Assembly: GCF_022815725.1 (NCBI RefSeq)
Contig: NZ_JALGRF010000002.1
Coordinates: 1,054,001-1,118,000, forward strand
DNA: 64,000 nt
Direction of reading: 5' to 3'
DNA from: Streptomyces sp. APSN-46.1
Lineage (GTDB): Bacteria > Actinomycetota > Actinomycetes > Streptomycetales > Streptomycetaceae
Shown here: piece by piece, positions 8,859-17,955 of the stretch
Layout of the letters: each line of letters begins with the position of its first letter
Numbering within the stretch: the first letter of the stretch is position 1
The notes under the pieces: model-generated
What the model was told of the DNA's origin: nothing
Databases searched by the model: none
Seen by the model: the letters and a program-made list of their open reading frames with translations, nothing else
Made by a program: the position numbers and the translations under genes

Positions 8859-9914
8859 TTGACCATCATCGACAAGACCTCGAACGTTCCCGCCCCGCGC
8901 TCCGCGCCGGAGGGGACCCCGCTGCTCGAAGTGCGCGACCTGCACGTCGAGTTCCACACCCGCGACGGTGTCGCCAAGGCCGTCAACGGAGTCTCGTACT
9001 CCGTGAACTCCGGCGAGACCCTCGCGGTCCTCGGCGAGTCCGGCTCGGGCAAGTCCGTGACGGCTCAGGCCATCATGGGCATCCTCGACATGCCGCCCGG
9101 CAAGATCGCGGGCGGTGAGATCCTCTTCCAGGGCACCGACCTGCTCAAGCTCCCGGCCGAGGAGTACCGCAAGATCCGCGGTTCGAAGATCGCCATGATC
9201 TTCCAGGACGCGCTGTCCTCGCTGAACCCGGTCCACACCGTCGGCGCCCAGCTCGGCGAGATGTTCCGCGTCCACCGCGGGATGTCCAAGAAGGACTCCA
9301 CGGCCAAGGCCGTCGAGCTCATGGACCGCGTGAAGATCCCCGCCGCCAAGGCGCGCGTGGGGGACTACCCGCACCAGTTCTCGGGCGGTATGCGCCAGCG
9401 CATCATGATCGCCATGGCGATGGCCCTGGAGCCCGACCTGATCATCGCCGACGAGCCGACCACGGCTCTCGACGTGACGGTCCAGGCCCAGGTCATGGAC
9501 CTGCTCGCGGAGCTCCAGCGCGAGATGAACATGGGCCTGATCCTGATCACCCACGACCTCGGCGTCGTCGCCGACGTCGCGGACAAGATCGCCGTCATGT
9601 ACGGCGGCCGGATCGTCGAGACCGCCCCGGTCCACGAGATCTACAGCCGCCCGGCGCACCCGTACACCCGCGGCCTGCTCGACTCGATCCCGCGCCTGGA
9701 CCAGAAGGGCCAGGAGCTCTACGCGATCAAGGGCCTGCCGCCCAACCTGCTCAACATCCCGTCGGGCTGCGCCTTCAACCCGCGCTGCCCCAAGGCGCAG
9801 GACATCTGCGGCACCGACGTGCCGGTGCTGCACCCGGTGACCGAGCAGGACGGCACCGAGATGCCCGGCCGCGGCAGCGCGTGCCACTTCTGGAAGGAGC
9901 AGATCCATGGCTGA
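8859..9914 (+). CDS. Peptide ABC transporter ATPase, DppD type
   Basis: A 351-residue ATP-binding subunit. It has Walker A GESGSGKS at about residues 59-66, the signature FSGGMRQR, Walker B LIIADEP, the switch histidine in ITHDLG, and the C-terminal oligopeptide/dipeptide domain ([14 protein letters not shown]). Four cysteines near the C-terminus ([19 protein letters not shown]) match the spacing that holds a [4Fe-4S] cluster in some peptide importers; a cluster here is inference. It starts with TTG, preceded by GAGGAAGG at 8844-8851. It overlaps the next ATPase by 8 bases, so the two halves of the ATPase heterodimer are probably made together. Confidence 0.94.
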   Translation: MTIIDKTSNVPAPRSAPEGTPLLEVRDLHVEFHTRDGVAKAVNGVSYSVNSGETLAVLGESGSGKSVTAQAIMGILDMPPGKIAGGEILFQGTDLLKLPAEEYRKIRGSKIAMIFQDALSSLNPVHTVGAQLGEMFRVHRGMSKKDSTAKAVELMDRVKIPAAKARVGDYPHQFSGGMRQRIMIAMAMALEPDLIIADEPTTALDVTVQAQVMDLLAELQREMNMGLILITHDLGVVADVADKIAVMYGGRIVETAPVHEIYSRPAHPYTRGLLDSIPRLDQKGQELYAIKGLPPNLLNIPSGCAFNPRCPKAQDICGTDVPVLHPVTEQDGTEMPGRGSACHFWKEQIHG

Positions 9915-10959
9915 GCTCACCAAGAACACAACCGAGCGCGAGCCGATCCTCCAGGTCCGCAACCTGGTCAAGCACTTCCCGCTGACCCAGGGCATCCTGT
10001 TCAAGAAGCAGGTCGGCGCCGTCAAGGCGGTGGACGGGATCTCCTTCGACCTCTACCAGGGCGAGACCCTCGGCATCGTCGGCGAGTCCGGCTGTGGCAA
10101 GTCCACCGTCGCCAAGCTACTGATGAGCTTGGAGAAGGCCACGGCCGGCGAGGTCTTCTACAAGGGCCAGGACATCACCAAGCTGTCGGGCAAGGCCCTC
10201 AAGGCCGTCCGCCGCAACATCCAGATGGTGTTCCAGGACCCGTACACCTCGCTGAACCCGCGCATGACGGTCGGCGACATCATCGGGGAGCCCTACGACA
10301 TCCACCCCGAGGTGGCCCCGAAGGGCGACCGGCGCCGCAAGGTCCAGGAGCTCCTGGACGTGGTCGGTCTGAACCCGGAGTACATCAACCGGTACCCGCA
10401 CCAGTTCTCCGGCGGCCAGCGCCAGCGCATCGGCATCGCCCGCGGCCTCGCGCTCAACCCCGAGATCATCATCTGCGACGAGCCGGTCTCCGCGCTCGAC
10501 GTGTCGGTGCAGGCCCAGGTCATCAACCTGATGGAGAAGCTTCAGGACGAGTTCAACCTGTCCTACGTCTTCATCGCGCACGACCTCTCGATCGTCCGGC
10601 ACATCTCGGACCGCGTGGGCGTCATGTACCTCGGCAAGATGGCCGAGATCGGTACCGACTCCCAGATCTACGACCACCCCACCCACCCGTACACGCAGGC
10701 GCTGCTGTCGGCGGTCCCGGTCCCCGACCCGGCCGCCCGCGAGGGCCGCGACCGGATCATCCTCACCGGTGACGTCCCCTCGCCGGCCAACCCGCCGTCG
10801 GGCTGCCGCTTCCGCACCCGCTGCTGGAAGGCCGAGGAGCGGTGCGCCACGGAGGAGCCGCTGCTGGCGATCCCGACGCGCTTCCAGGGCCTCAACACCC
10901 TGGCCGCGCACGAGTCGGCCTGCCACTTCGCGGAGGAGAAGGCCGTTCTGGCCGTCTGA
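9907..10959 (+). CDS. Peptide ABC transporter ATPase, DppF type
   Basis: A 350-residue partner ATPase of the DppF/OppF family. Walker A GESGCGKS lies at 59-66, the signature FSGGQRQR near 167, and Walker B IIICDEP with its Asp near 191. The DppF-specific insert [23 protein letters not shown] and the [17 protein letters not shown]-terminal domain are present, followed by a cysteine cluster (GCRFRTRCW). It is the last gene of the first transporter operon. A 158-base stretch (10210-10367) is identical, synonymous sites included, to the paralogue at 17102-17259, suggesting gene conversion. Confidence 0.94.
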   Translation: MAELTKNTTEREPILQVRNLVKHFPLTQGILFKKQVGAVKAVDGISFDLYQGETLGIVGESGCGKSTVAKLLMSLEKATAGEVFYKGQDITKLSGKALKAVRRNIQMVFQDPYTSLNPRMTVGDIIGEPYDIHPEVAPKGDRRRKVQELLDVVGLNPEYINRYPHQFSGGQRQRIGIARGLALNPEIIICDEPVSALDVSVQAQVINLMEKLQDEFNLSYVFIAHDLSIVRHISDRVGVMYLGKMAEIGTDSQIYDHPTHPYTQALLSAVPVPDPAAREGRDRIILTGDVPSPANPPSGCRFRTRCWKAEERCATEEPLLAIPTRFQGLNTLAAHESACHFAEEKAVLAV

Positions 10960-10980
10960 TCCCCCGCTGTACGTAGCCCC

Positions 10981-11016
10981 GGGCGCCCGGGCCGGATCCC
11001 TCCGGCCCGGGCGCCC
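10981..11016 (+). terminator. Terminator of the first peptide-transport operon
   Basis: A perfect 16-bp inverted repeat (10981-10996 with 11001-11016) has a 4-base loop and lies just after the last ATPase gene. GTTTCC follows it. Confidence 0.8.
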
Positions 11017-11091
11017 TGGCGTTTCCCCGGGCCGGGGGGCGCGGAGCCGACGCGTGCGGCGCCGTTGCGGGGGCTCCGCCCCCGAGCCCCC

Positions 11092-11113
11092 GCGCATCGA
11101 ACGCCGGCGAGGC
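11092..11113. repeat. Degenerate copy of the GCCGGCG intergenic repeat
   Basis: The stretch contains CGAACGCCGGCGAGGC, one arm of the short palindromic repeat seen in fuller form at 22844, 30231 and 46878. Here it lies between the transporter terminator and the acetyltransferase gene, with no partner arm. Confidence 0.5.
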
Positions 11114-11194
11114 CGGAGTGTGCCCGGCGGGGCTGGAGAGGTGCTTCCCGAAAGGGAGTTGCGCCCGCACGCCGCGCCGCCCGACAGTGGCCGG

Positions 11195-12151
11195 ATGACC
11201 GACGAGATGCCTGTCTTGACCGTCCTGACCCACCGCCCCGCCGGACCAGGGGACGCGGCCGACATCTGCGCCCTGCTCAATGCCGTCGACGTGATCGAGA
11301 TCGGTCGCCCGGAGACTGATCTCGGCAGCGTCGAAGCCGATCTGAACCGCCCCGACATCGATCTGGCCACCGATTCCTGGCTCGCGTTCCACGGTTCGCG
11401 GCTCGTCTGCTATGCCCTGGTCTGGGCAGACGGAGAGCCCGGCCAGGTCCACGGTGACCACTACGTACTGCCCGGCCACCGCGAAGCCGCTCAGTACCTG
11501 TTGCAGCTGATGGAGATCCGCGCCCGCGAGCTGGCCGCCGGGGCCGAGCAGGCCTGGCTCCGGATCCAGCTCAACGTGAAACCCACCCTCGACCTCTCCC
11601 TCCTCACCGCGCGCGGCTACCGCTCGGTCCGCCGCTACCAGGTGATGACCCGCGCCCTGAACCCGGCCACCGACCTTCCCCCGGCCCCGCCGGACGGGCT
11701 CACCCTGCGCCACTGCGCGGCCGACGAGGCCGACCGCCGCCGGGCCCACGCCCTGGTCGAGGAGACCTTCGCCGCCCACTTCGGCCATGTGGAGCGCGCG
11801 TACGAGCCCTGGCTCGACCACATCGACGCCCGCGCGCTCGACTGGTCCCTCGTGTGGATCGCGAGCCTGCCCGGGCGGGGCGACGTGGGGGTGCTGCTCA
11901 CCCGCGACGACCGCACCAGCATGGGCTGGATCAACCACATCGGCGTACGTCAGGACCTGCGCGGCCAGGGCATGGGCGGCCTCCTCCTGCGCCACGGCTT
12001 CGCCGCCTACGCGGCGCGCGGCCGGGACACCGTGGGTCTCGGCGTGGACGTCCACAACGAAACCGGCGCGCTCGGGCTCTACGAGGCGCACGGCATGCGC
12101 CTGCACTACGCGGTGGACACCTGGGAGCTGCCCTTGCACTCGCAGGGGTGA
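11195..12151 (+). CDS. Tandem GNAT-domain N-acetyltransferase
   Basis: A 318-residue protein with two GNAT folds in tandem. The N-terminal half is degenerate. The C-terminal half has the acetyl-CoA loop RGQGMGGLLL at about residues 255-264, followed by VDVHNETGALGLYEAHGM. The two-domain layout resembles mycothiol synthase and aminoglycoside/ribosomal acetyltransferases, but the gene is not recognisable as mshD. The ATG at 11195 has no clear ribosome site, and an ATG at 11206 is possible. It lies alone between the two transporter operons on the same strand. The substrate is unknown. Confidence 0.8.
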   Translation: MTDEMPVLTVLTHRPAGPGDAADICALLNAVDVIEIGRPETDLGSVEADLNRPDIDLATDSWLAFHGSRLVCYALVWADGEPGQVHGDHYVLPGHREAAQYLLQLMEIRARELAAGAEQAWLRIQLNVKPTLDLSLLTARGYRSVRRYQVMTRALNPATDLPPAPPDGLTLRHCAADEADRRRAHALVEETFAAHFGHVERAYEPWLDHIDARALDWSLVWIASLPGRGDVGVLLTRDDRTSMGWINHIGVRQDLRGQGMGGLLLRHGFAAYAARGRDTVGLGVDVHNETGALGLYEAHGMRLHYAVDTWELPLHSQG

Positions 12152-12195
12152 CAGCCGGGTGTCGTGCGGGTGCAATCAGTCCAACGCGGAGTGTG

Positions 12196-12217
12196 TGTGA
12201 CCCCTCATGGGGTGACA
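12196..12217. promoter_or_regulatory. Inverted repeat upstream of the second peptide-transport operon
   Basis: TGTGACCCC and GGGGTGACA, around a TCAT centre, form a near-perfect 9-base dyad 43 bases before the binding-protein start. It could be an operator or a leader hairpin. No regulator is recognised. Confidence 0.4.
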
Positions 12218-12259
12218 TTGGGCCCTAAGCGAGTCTTGGGATCCAGGAGGAGGCACTCC

Positions 12260-13894
12260 ATGCGCGGAGCCACCCACGCCAAGTGGGTCGCATGTGCGAT
12301 GGCCGTCGCCCTCGCGGCGACGGCCTGCGGCGGCGGTAGCGACGGCGGCGGAGGCGGTGGCGAGGGCGCGGGGATCATCAGCTCTTCGTGGGGTGACCCG
12401 CAGAATCCACTGGAGCCGGCGAACACCAACGAGGTCCAGGGCGGCAAGGTCCTCGACATGCTCTTCCGGGGTCTGAAGCGGTACGACCCGAAGACCGGCG
12501 AGGCCCTGAACATGGTCGCCGAGAAGATCGAGACGACCGACAGCCAGAACTTCACCGTCACGCTGAAGGACGGCTGGAAGTTCAGCAACGACGAGCCCGT
12601 CACCGCGAAGTCCTTCGTGGACGCCTGGAACTACGCGGCCGACGTGCGCAACAAACAGAACAACGCGACCTTCTTCGACAACATCGTCGGCTACGCGGAT
12701 GTGCACCCCGCCTCCGGTGAACCCAAGGCCAAGACGATGTCCGGACTGGTCGTCAAGGACGACAAGACCTTCACCGTCGCCCTCAAGGCGAAGTTCTCCA
12801 CCTGGCCCGACACCCTCGGCTACCAGGCCTTCTCCCCGCTGCCCCAGTCCTTCTTCACCGACCACACCGGCTGGCTGGCCAAGCCCGTCGGCAACGGCCC
12901 GTACACGGTGGACTCGTACACCAAGGGCACGGCGATGAAGCTGCGCGCGTGGGACGGCTACCCGGGCACGGACAAGGCGCTGAACGGCGGCGTGGACCTG
13001 AAGGTCTACACCGACAACAACACCGCCTACACCGACCTGATCTCCGGCAACCTCGACCTGGTCGACGACGTCCCGGCGCAGCAGCTCAAGAACGTCAAGG
13101 CCGACCTCGGCGACCGGTACATCAACCAGCCCGCCCTCATCATCCAGACCCTCACCTTCCCCCTCTACGACGCCCAATGGAACAAGACGGGCATGGAGAA
13201 GGTCCGCCAGGGCATCTCGATGGCGATCAACCGCGACGAGATCACCCGGCAGATCTTCCGCGAGACCCGCACCCCGGCCAAGGACTGGACCTCCCCGGCC
13301 CTCGGCGAGAAGGGCGGCTTCAACCCCACCCTGTGCGGCCAGTACTGCACGTTCGATCCGGCGGGCGCCAAGAAGCTCATCCAGGAGGGCGGCGGCCTGC
13401 CCGGCGGCAGGATGACGCTGACCTCGAACGTGGACACCGGCTCGCACCGCGACTGGATGGACGCCGTCTGCAACAGCATCAACAACGCGCTGGGCGACGG
13501 CCCCGTCTGCACGGTCAACCCGGTCGGCACCTTCGCCGACTTCCGCAACCAGCAGAGCTCCTTCAAGCTGACCGGCCCCTTCCGCTCCGGCTGGCAGGCC
13601 GACTACCCGCTGATCCAGAACTTCCTGGAGCCGCTGTACTACACCGGCGCCTCCTCCAACTACGGGAAGTTCAGCGACCCCGAGTTCGACAAGCTCGTCG
13701 ACGAGGCCAACCAGGAGAGCGACGCGGCGAAGGCGATCGCGAAGTTCCAGGATTCCGAGAAGATCCTCGCCGCGCAGATGCCGGCGATCCCCCTCTGGTA
13801 CCAGAACGGCAGCGCCGGATACGCCGAGCGCCTCTCGGACGTGGCGCTCAACCAGTTCAGCGTCCCGGTCTACAACGAGATCAAGGTCAGCTGA
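12260..13894 (+). CDS. Peptide ABC transporter substrate-binding lipoprotein (BldKB-like)
   Basis: A 544-residue extracellular peptide-binding lipoprotein. The signal sequence begins MRGATHAKW and ends in ATAC, with Cys23 lipidated, followed by a Gly/Ser linker and an SBP_bac_5 domain. AGGAGGAGG at 12245-12253 fixes the ATG at 12260; reading frame upstream of it should not be translated. The protein resembles what I remember of Streptomyces BldKB, the oligopeptide-binding protein needed for aerial growth, but identity to bldK cannot be settled here, so no symbol is given. It heads the second five-gene importer operon and is a distant paralogue of the protein at 5227. Confidence 0.93.
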   Translation: MRGATHAKWVACAMAVALAATACGGGSDGGGGGGEGAGIISSSWGDPQNPLEPANTNEVQGGKVLDMLFRGLKRYDPKTGEALNMVAEKIETTDSQNFTVTLKDGWKFSNDEPVTAKSFVDAWNYAADVRNKQNNATFFDNIVGYADVHPASGEPKAKTMSGLVVKDDKTFTVALKAKFSTWPDTLGYQAFSPLPQSFFTDHTGWLAKPVGNGPYTVDSYTKGTAMKLRAWDGYPGTDKALNGGVDLKVYTDNNTAYTDLISGNLDLVDDVPAQQLKNVKADLGDRYINQPALIIQTLTFPLYDAQWNKTGMEKVRQGISMAINRDEITRQIFRETRTPAKDWTSPALGEKGGFNPTLCGQYCTFDPAGAKKLIQEGGGLPGGRMTLTSNVDTGSHRDWMDAVCNSINNALGDGPVCTVNPVGTFADFRNQQSSFKLTGPFRSGWQADYPLIQNFLEPLYYTGASSNYGKFSDPEFDKLVDEANQESDAAKAIAKFQDSEKILAAQMPAIPLWYQNGSAGYAERLSDVALNQFSVPVYNEIKVS

Positions 13895-13925
13895 CCCGCC
13901 AACGGCAACGATCCTGGAGCAGTCC

Positions 13926-14849
13926 ATGGGACGTTATGTGATCCGGCGGCTGCTCCAGATGATCCCGGTGTTCATCGGCAGCACGTTCCTGATCTTCTTC
14001 ATGGTGTACGCGCTCGGCGACCCGGTCGCGGCCCTCTTCGGAGACAAGGCCCCCGACCCCGCCACCGCCGCGCGCATCCGCAAGGACCTCTACCTCGACC
14101 GGCCCCTGTGGGAGCAGTACCTCCACTACATGGGCCAGATCTTCCAGGGCGACTTCGGCACCGCCTTCAACGGCCAGCCCGTCACCGAACTGATGGCCTC
14201 CGCCTTCCCCGTGACCCTGCGCCTCACCATCATCGCGATCGTCATCGAGATCATCGTCGGCATCACCCTCGGCGTGGTCAGTGGGCTGCGCCGGGGCAAG
14301 GCCATCGACACCAGCCTGCTGGTGCTCACGCTCGTCGTGATCTCCGTGCCCACCTTCGTCACGGGCTACCTGCTCCAGTACCTCTTCGGCGTCAACTGGG
14401 GCTGGGTCCGGCCCACCGTCTCCCCGGACGCCCCCTTCAACGAGCTGATCCTGCCCGGCATCGTCCTCGCGCTGGTCTCCCTCGCGTACGTCACCCGGCT
14501 CTCCCGCACCTCGATCGCCGAGAACGCCAAGGCCGACTACGTGCGCACGGCCACCGCCAAGGGGCTGCCGCGCCGCCGGGTCGTCACCCGGCACCTGCTG
14601 CGCAACTCGCTCATCCCCGTGGTCACCTTCATCGGCACCGACATCGGCGCGCTGATGGGCGGAGCCATCGTCACCGAGCGGATCTTCAACATCCACGGCG
14701 TCGGATACCAGCTCTACCAGGGCATCCTGCGCAACAACGCCCCGACGGTCGTCGGCTTCGTGACCATCCTCGTCATCGTCTTCCTGGTGGCGAATCTCGT
14801 CGTCGACCTGCTCTACGCGGTCCTGGACCCGAGGATCCGTTATGCCTGA
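13926..14849 (+). CDS. Peptide ABC transporter permease, DppB type
   Basis: A 307-residue permease closely similar in layout to the one at 6946. It has the MGRYVIRRLLQMIPVFIGST opening, about six membrane spans, and the coupling loop ADYVRTATAKGLPRRRV. The segment MGGAIVTERIFNIHGVGYQL and the ending DPRIRYA are shared with its paralogue. The ATG is preceded by TGGAG. No large hairpin separates it from the binding-protein gene, unlike in the first operon. Its stop overlaps the next start. Confidence 0.94.
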   Translation: MGRYVIRRLLQMIPVFIGSTFLIFFMVYALGDPVAALFGDKAPDPATAARIRKDLYLDRPLWEQYLHYMGQIFQGDFGTAFNGQPVTELMASAFPVTLRLTIIAIVIEIIVGITLGVVSGLRRGKAIDTSLLVLTLVVISVPTFVTGYLLQYLFGVNWGWVRPTVSPDAPFNELILPGIVLALVSLAYVTRLSRTSIAENAKADYVRTATAKGLPRRRVVTRHLLRNSLIPVVTFIGTDIGALMGGAIVTERIFNIHGVGYQLYQGILRNNAPTVVGFVTILVIVFLVANLVVDLLYAVLDPRIRYA

Positions 14850-15846
14850 GCGCAAAGAGCCGCTCTACGACCCGCTCGAACCGGGCGACAACGAAGCGAT
14901 CGCACCCACCGGACAGGGGGGACAGATGGATCTGGCCCTGGACGAGGCGGAGAGCCTGGAGAAGACCCTGGAGTCGGGCGGAGGACCCGGGCCCACGGAG
15001 AAGGCCCGCTCCCTGTGGTCCGACGCCTGGCACCAGCTGCGCCGCAACCCCGTCTTCATCCTCTCCGCGCTCGTGATCCTGTTCCTCGTCGTCATCTCCA
15101 TCTGGCCCCAGCTGATCGCGAGCGGCGACCCGCTGCGGTGCGACCTCTCCAAGTCCCAGGAGGGCCCCGCCCCCGGCCACCCCTTCGGCTACGACACCCA
15201 GGGCTGCGACGTGTACACCCGTACCGTCTACGGTGCCCGCGCCTCCATCACCGTCGGCATCTGCGCCACCGTCGGCGCCGCCCTGCTCGGCTCGGGACTC
15301 GGCGGGCTCGCCGGGTTCTTCGGCGGCTGGGGCGACGCTACGCTCTCCCGGGTCGCCGACATCTTCTTCGGCATTCCCGTCATCCTCGGCGGGCTGGTCT
15401 TCCTGTCCGTGGTCACCAGCACCACCGTCTGGCCGGTGGTCGGCTTCATCGTGCTGCTCGGCTGGCCGCAGCTCGCCCGCATCGCCCGCGGCTCGGTGAT
15501 CACCGCCAAACAGAACGACTACGTCCAGGCCGCCCGGGCCCTCGGCGCCGGGAACGCCCGGATCCTGCTCAGGCATGTGGCCCCGAACGCCATCGCGCCC
15601 GTCATCGTCGTCGCCACCATCGCCCTGGGCACGTACATCGCCCTGGAGGCCACCCTGTCCTTCCTCGGCGTGGGCCTGCGCCCGCCGACCGTCTCCTGGG
15701 GCATCGACATCTCCAACGCCGCCTCGCAGATCCGCAACGCCCCGCACATGCTGCTCTGGCCGGCGGGCGCGCTCAGCCTGACCGTGCTCGCCTTCATCAT
15801 GCTCGGCGACGCGGTGCGCGACGCCCTCGACCCCAAGCTGCGCTGA
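14842..15846 (+). CDS. Peptide ABC transporter permease, DppC type
   Basis: A 334-residue DppC/OppC-family permease. The acidic cytoplasmic N-terminal region of about 60 residues (MPERKEPLYDPLEPGDNE onward) is longer than in the paralogue at 7886. It is followed by one membrane span, an extracytoplasmic segment with CDL and QGCDVYTRTVYGAR, and a BPD_transp_1 domain with coupling motif NDYVQAARALGAGNARI. The start overlaps the preceding permease by 8 bases. The end is followed within 3 bases by the ribosome site of the ATPase gene. Confidence 0.93.
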   Translation: MPERKEPLYDPLEPGDNEAIAPTGQGGQMDLALDEAESLEKTLESGGGPGPTEKARSLWSDAWHQLRRNPVFILSALVILFLVVISIWPQLIASGDPLRCDLSKSQEGPAPGHPFGYDTQGCDVYTRTVYGARASITVGICATVGAALLGSGLGGLAGFFGGWGDATLSRVADIFFGIPVILGGLVFLSVVTSTTVWPVVGFIVLLGWPQLARIARGSVITAKQNDYVQAARALGAGNARILLRHVAPNAIAPVIVVATIALGTYIALEATLSFLGVGLRPPTVSWGIDISNAASQIRNAPHMLLWPAGALSLTVLAFIMLGDAVRDALDPKLR

Positions 15847-15858
15847 GGAGTGGGCACC

Positions 15859-16833
15859 ATGCTGCTCGAAGTCCGCGACCTCCACGTGGAGTTCCGTACC
15901 CGGGACGGCGTCGCCAAAGCCGTCAACGGCGTCAACTACTCGGTGGAGGAAGGCGAGACGCTCGCCGTGCTCGGCGAGTCCGGCTCGGGCAAATCGGTGA
16001 CCGCCCAGGCCGTCATGGGCATCCTCGACATGCCGCCGGGCCGGATCGCGGGCGGCGAGATCCTGTTCAAGGGCAAGGACCTCCTGAAGATGAAGGAGGA
16101 CGACCGCCGGAAGGTCCGCGGCGCCGAGATGGCCATGATCTTCCAGGACGCGCTGTCCTCGCTGAACCCCGTCCTGAGCGTGGGCGCGCAGCTCGGCGAG
16201 ATGTACGAGGTCCATCGCGGGATGTCCCGCAAGGACGCCAGGGCCAAGGCCGTCGAGCTGATGGAGCGGGTCAAGATCCCGGCGGCGAGGGAGCGGGTGG
16301 GGGACTACCCGCACCAGTTCTCGGGCGGCATGCGCCAGCGCATCATGATCGCCATGGCGCTGGCCCTGGAACCCTCCCTGATCATCGCCGACGAGCCGAC
16401 CACCGCGCTGGACGTCACCGTGCAGGCCCAGGTCATGGACCTGCTCGCCGAGCTCCAGCGCGAACTGAACATGGGCCTGATCCTGATCACCCACGACCTC
16501 GGCGTCGTCGCCGACGTGGCCGACAAGATCGCCGTCATGTACGCGGGCCGGATCGTCGAGGCGGCCCCCGTGCACGAGATCTACGCCGCGCCCGCGCACC
16601 CGTACACCCGCGGCCTGCTCGACTCGATCCCGCGCCTGGACCAGAAGGGCCATGAGCTGTACGCGATCAAGGGCCTGCCGCCGAACCTCCTCGCCATCCC
16701 GCCCGGCTGCGCCTTCAACCCGCGCTGCCCGATGGCCCAGGCCGTCTGCCGGACCGAGGTCCCGCCGCTGGCGGAGGTCGCCCCGGACCGTGCGAGCGCG
16801 TGCTTCTTCTGGAAGGACTGCCTCGGTGCCTGA
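15859..16833 (+). CDS. Peptide ABC transporter ATPase, DppD type
   Basis: A 324-residue ATPase with Walker A GESGSGKS at about residues 39-46, signature FSGGMRQR, Walker B LIIADEP, ITHDLG and the C-terminal [14 protein letters not shown] domain. The C-terminal cysteines ([19 protein letters not shown]) are conserved with the paralogue at 8859. The ATG at 15859 sits 8 bases after TGAGGAG. A GTG at 15850 is in frame but overlaps that ribosome site. The paralogue carries an extra N-terminal stretch of about 20 residues. It overlaps the next gene by 8 bases. Confidence 0.93.
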   Translation: MLLEVRDLHVEFRTRDGVAKAVNGVNYSVEEGETLAVLGESGSGKSVTAQAVMGILDMPPGRIAGGEILFKGKDLLKMKEDDRRKVRGAEMAMIFQDALSSLNPVLSVGAQLGEMYEVHRGMSRKDARAKAVELMERVKIPAARERVGDYPHQFSGGMRQRIMIAMALALEPSLIIADEPTTALDVTVQAQVMDLLAELQRELNMGLILITHDLGVVADVADKIAVMYAGRIVEAAPVHEIYAAPAHPYTRGLLDSIPRLDQKGHELYAIKGLPPNLLAIPPGCAFNPRCPMAQAVCRTEVPPLAEVAPDRASACFFWKDCLGA

Positions 16834-17935
16834 GTCGATCCTCGAAGTGCGGAACCTGGTCAAGTACTACCCGCTGACCCGGGGCATCGTCATCAAGAAG
16901 CAGGTCGGCGCGGTCAAGGCCGTGGACGGGGTCTCCTTCGACCTGCGCGCGGGTGAAACCCTCGGCATCGTCGGGGAGTCCGGCTGCGGCAAGTCCACGG
17001 TCGCGAAGATGCTGGTCCACCTGGAGCGGCCGACGGCCGGCGTCATCACGTACAAGGGCGAGGACATCACCAAGCTGTCGGGCAAGGCCCTCAAGGCCGT
17101 GCGCCGCAACATCCAGATGGTGTTCCAGGACCCGTACACCTCGCTGAACCCGCGCATGACGGTCGGCGACATCATCGGGGAGCCCTACGACATCCACCCC
17201 GAGGTGGCCCCGAAGGGCGACCGGCGCCGCAAGGTCCAGGAGCTCCTGGACGTGGTCGGCCTGAACCCCGAGTACATCAACCGGTACCCGCACCAGTTCT
17301 CCGGCGGCCAGCGCCAGCGCATCGGCATCGCCCGGGGCCTGGCCCTGCAGCCGGAGATCATCGTCGCGGACGAGCCGGTCTCCGCCCTGGACGTCTCCGT
17401 ACAGGCCCAGGTGATCAACCTCCTGGAGCGCCTGCAGAACGAGTTCAACCTGTCCTACGTGTTCATCGCGCACGACCTCTCGATCGTCCGGCACATCTCG
17501 GACCGGGTGGGCGTGATGTACCTGGGCCGGGTGGTGGAGATCGGCACCGACACCCAGATCTACGACCACCCCACCCACCCGTACACGCAGGCGCTGCTGT
17601 CGGCCGTCCCCGTCCCGGACCCGCGGGCCCGGGCCCACCGCGAGCGGATCATCCTGGCCGGGGACGTCCCCTCCCCGGCCAACCCGCCCTCGGGCTGCCC
17701 CTTCCGCACCCGCTGCTGGAAGGCCCAGCCGCGCTGTACGACGGAGGTCCCGCTGCTGGCGGTGCCGCAGGCCTTTCCCTCGGGCCCGGCGGCCCATCCC
17801 TCGGCCTGCCATTTCGCGGCCGAGAAGCAGGTGGTCCCCGCCCCGGGCGACCTCCCGCCGCCGCCGAGCCCGCCGACTCCGCCGCCGAGCCCGCCGACTC
17901 CGCCGGCCGCGTCGCCCGGGCTGTCGAAGGAGTAG
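16826..17935 (+). CDS. Peptide ABC transporter ATPase, DppF type, with proline-rich tail
   Basis: A 369-residue ATPase starting at a GTG that overlaps the previous stop, with GGAAGG at 16811-16816. Walker A GESGCGKS lies at 50-57. The signature FSGGQRQR, Walker B IIVADEP and the peptide-transporter C-terminal domain are present. After the last cysteine motif (ACHF) it has a tail of about 30 residues made of PPSPPTPP repeats that the paralogue at 9907 lacks. Reading frame upstream of 16826 overlaps the previous gene and is not real. It shares an identical 158-base tract with the paralogue. Confidence 0.93.
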   Translation: MPESILEVRNLVKYYPLTRGIVIKKQVGAVKAVDGVSFDLRAGETLGIVGESGCGKSTVAKMLVHLERPTAGVITYKGEDITKLSGKALKAVRRNIQMVFQDPYTSLNPRMTVGDIIGEPYDIHPEVAPKGDRRRKVQELLDVVGLNPEYINRYPHQFSGGQRQRIGIARGLALQPEIIVADEPVSALDVSVQAQVINLLERLQNEFNLSYVFIAHDLSIVRHISDRVGVMYLGRVVEIGTDTQIYDHPTHPYTQALLSAVPVPDPRARAHRERIILAGDVPSPANPPSGCPFRTRCWKAQPRCTTEVPLLAVPQAFPSGPAAHPSACHFAAEKQVVPAPGDLPPPPSPPTPPPSPPTPPAASPGLSKE

Positions 17936-17955
17936 CCCGACGTCGCCGAGACCGC

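Noticed and set aside
10769..11194. Upstream extension of the tandem GNAT gene
   Set aside because: The extension overlaps the DppF-type gene and the terminator, and is rich in Arg/Ala as expected of a shifted frame; the GNAT similarity begins after 11195.
5227..17935. Naming either importer bldK
   Set aside because: Similarity to BldKB for the protein at 12260 is from memory only and the gene order differs from what I recall of bldKA-bldKE, so the symbol was left out.
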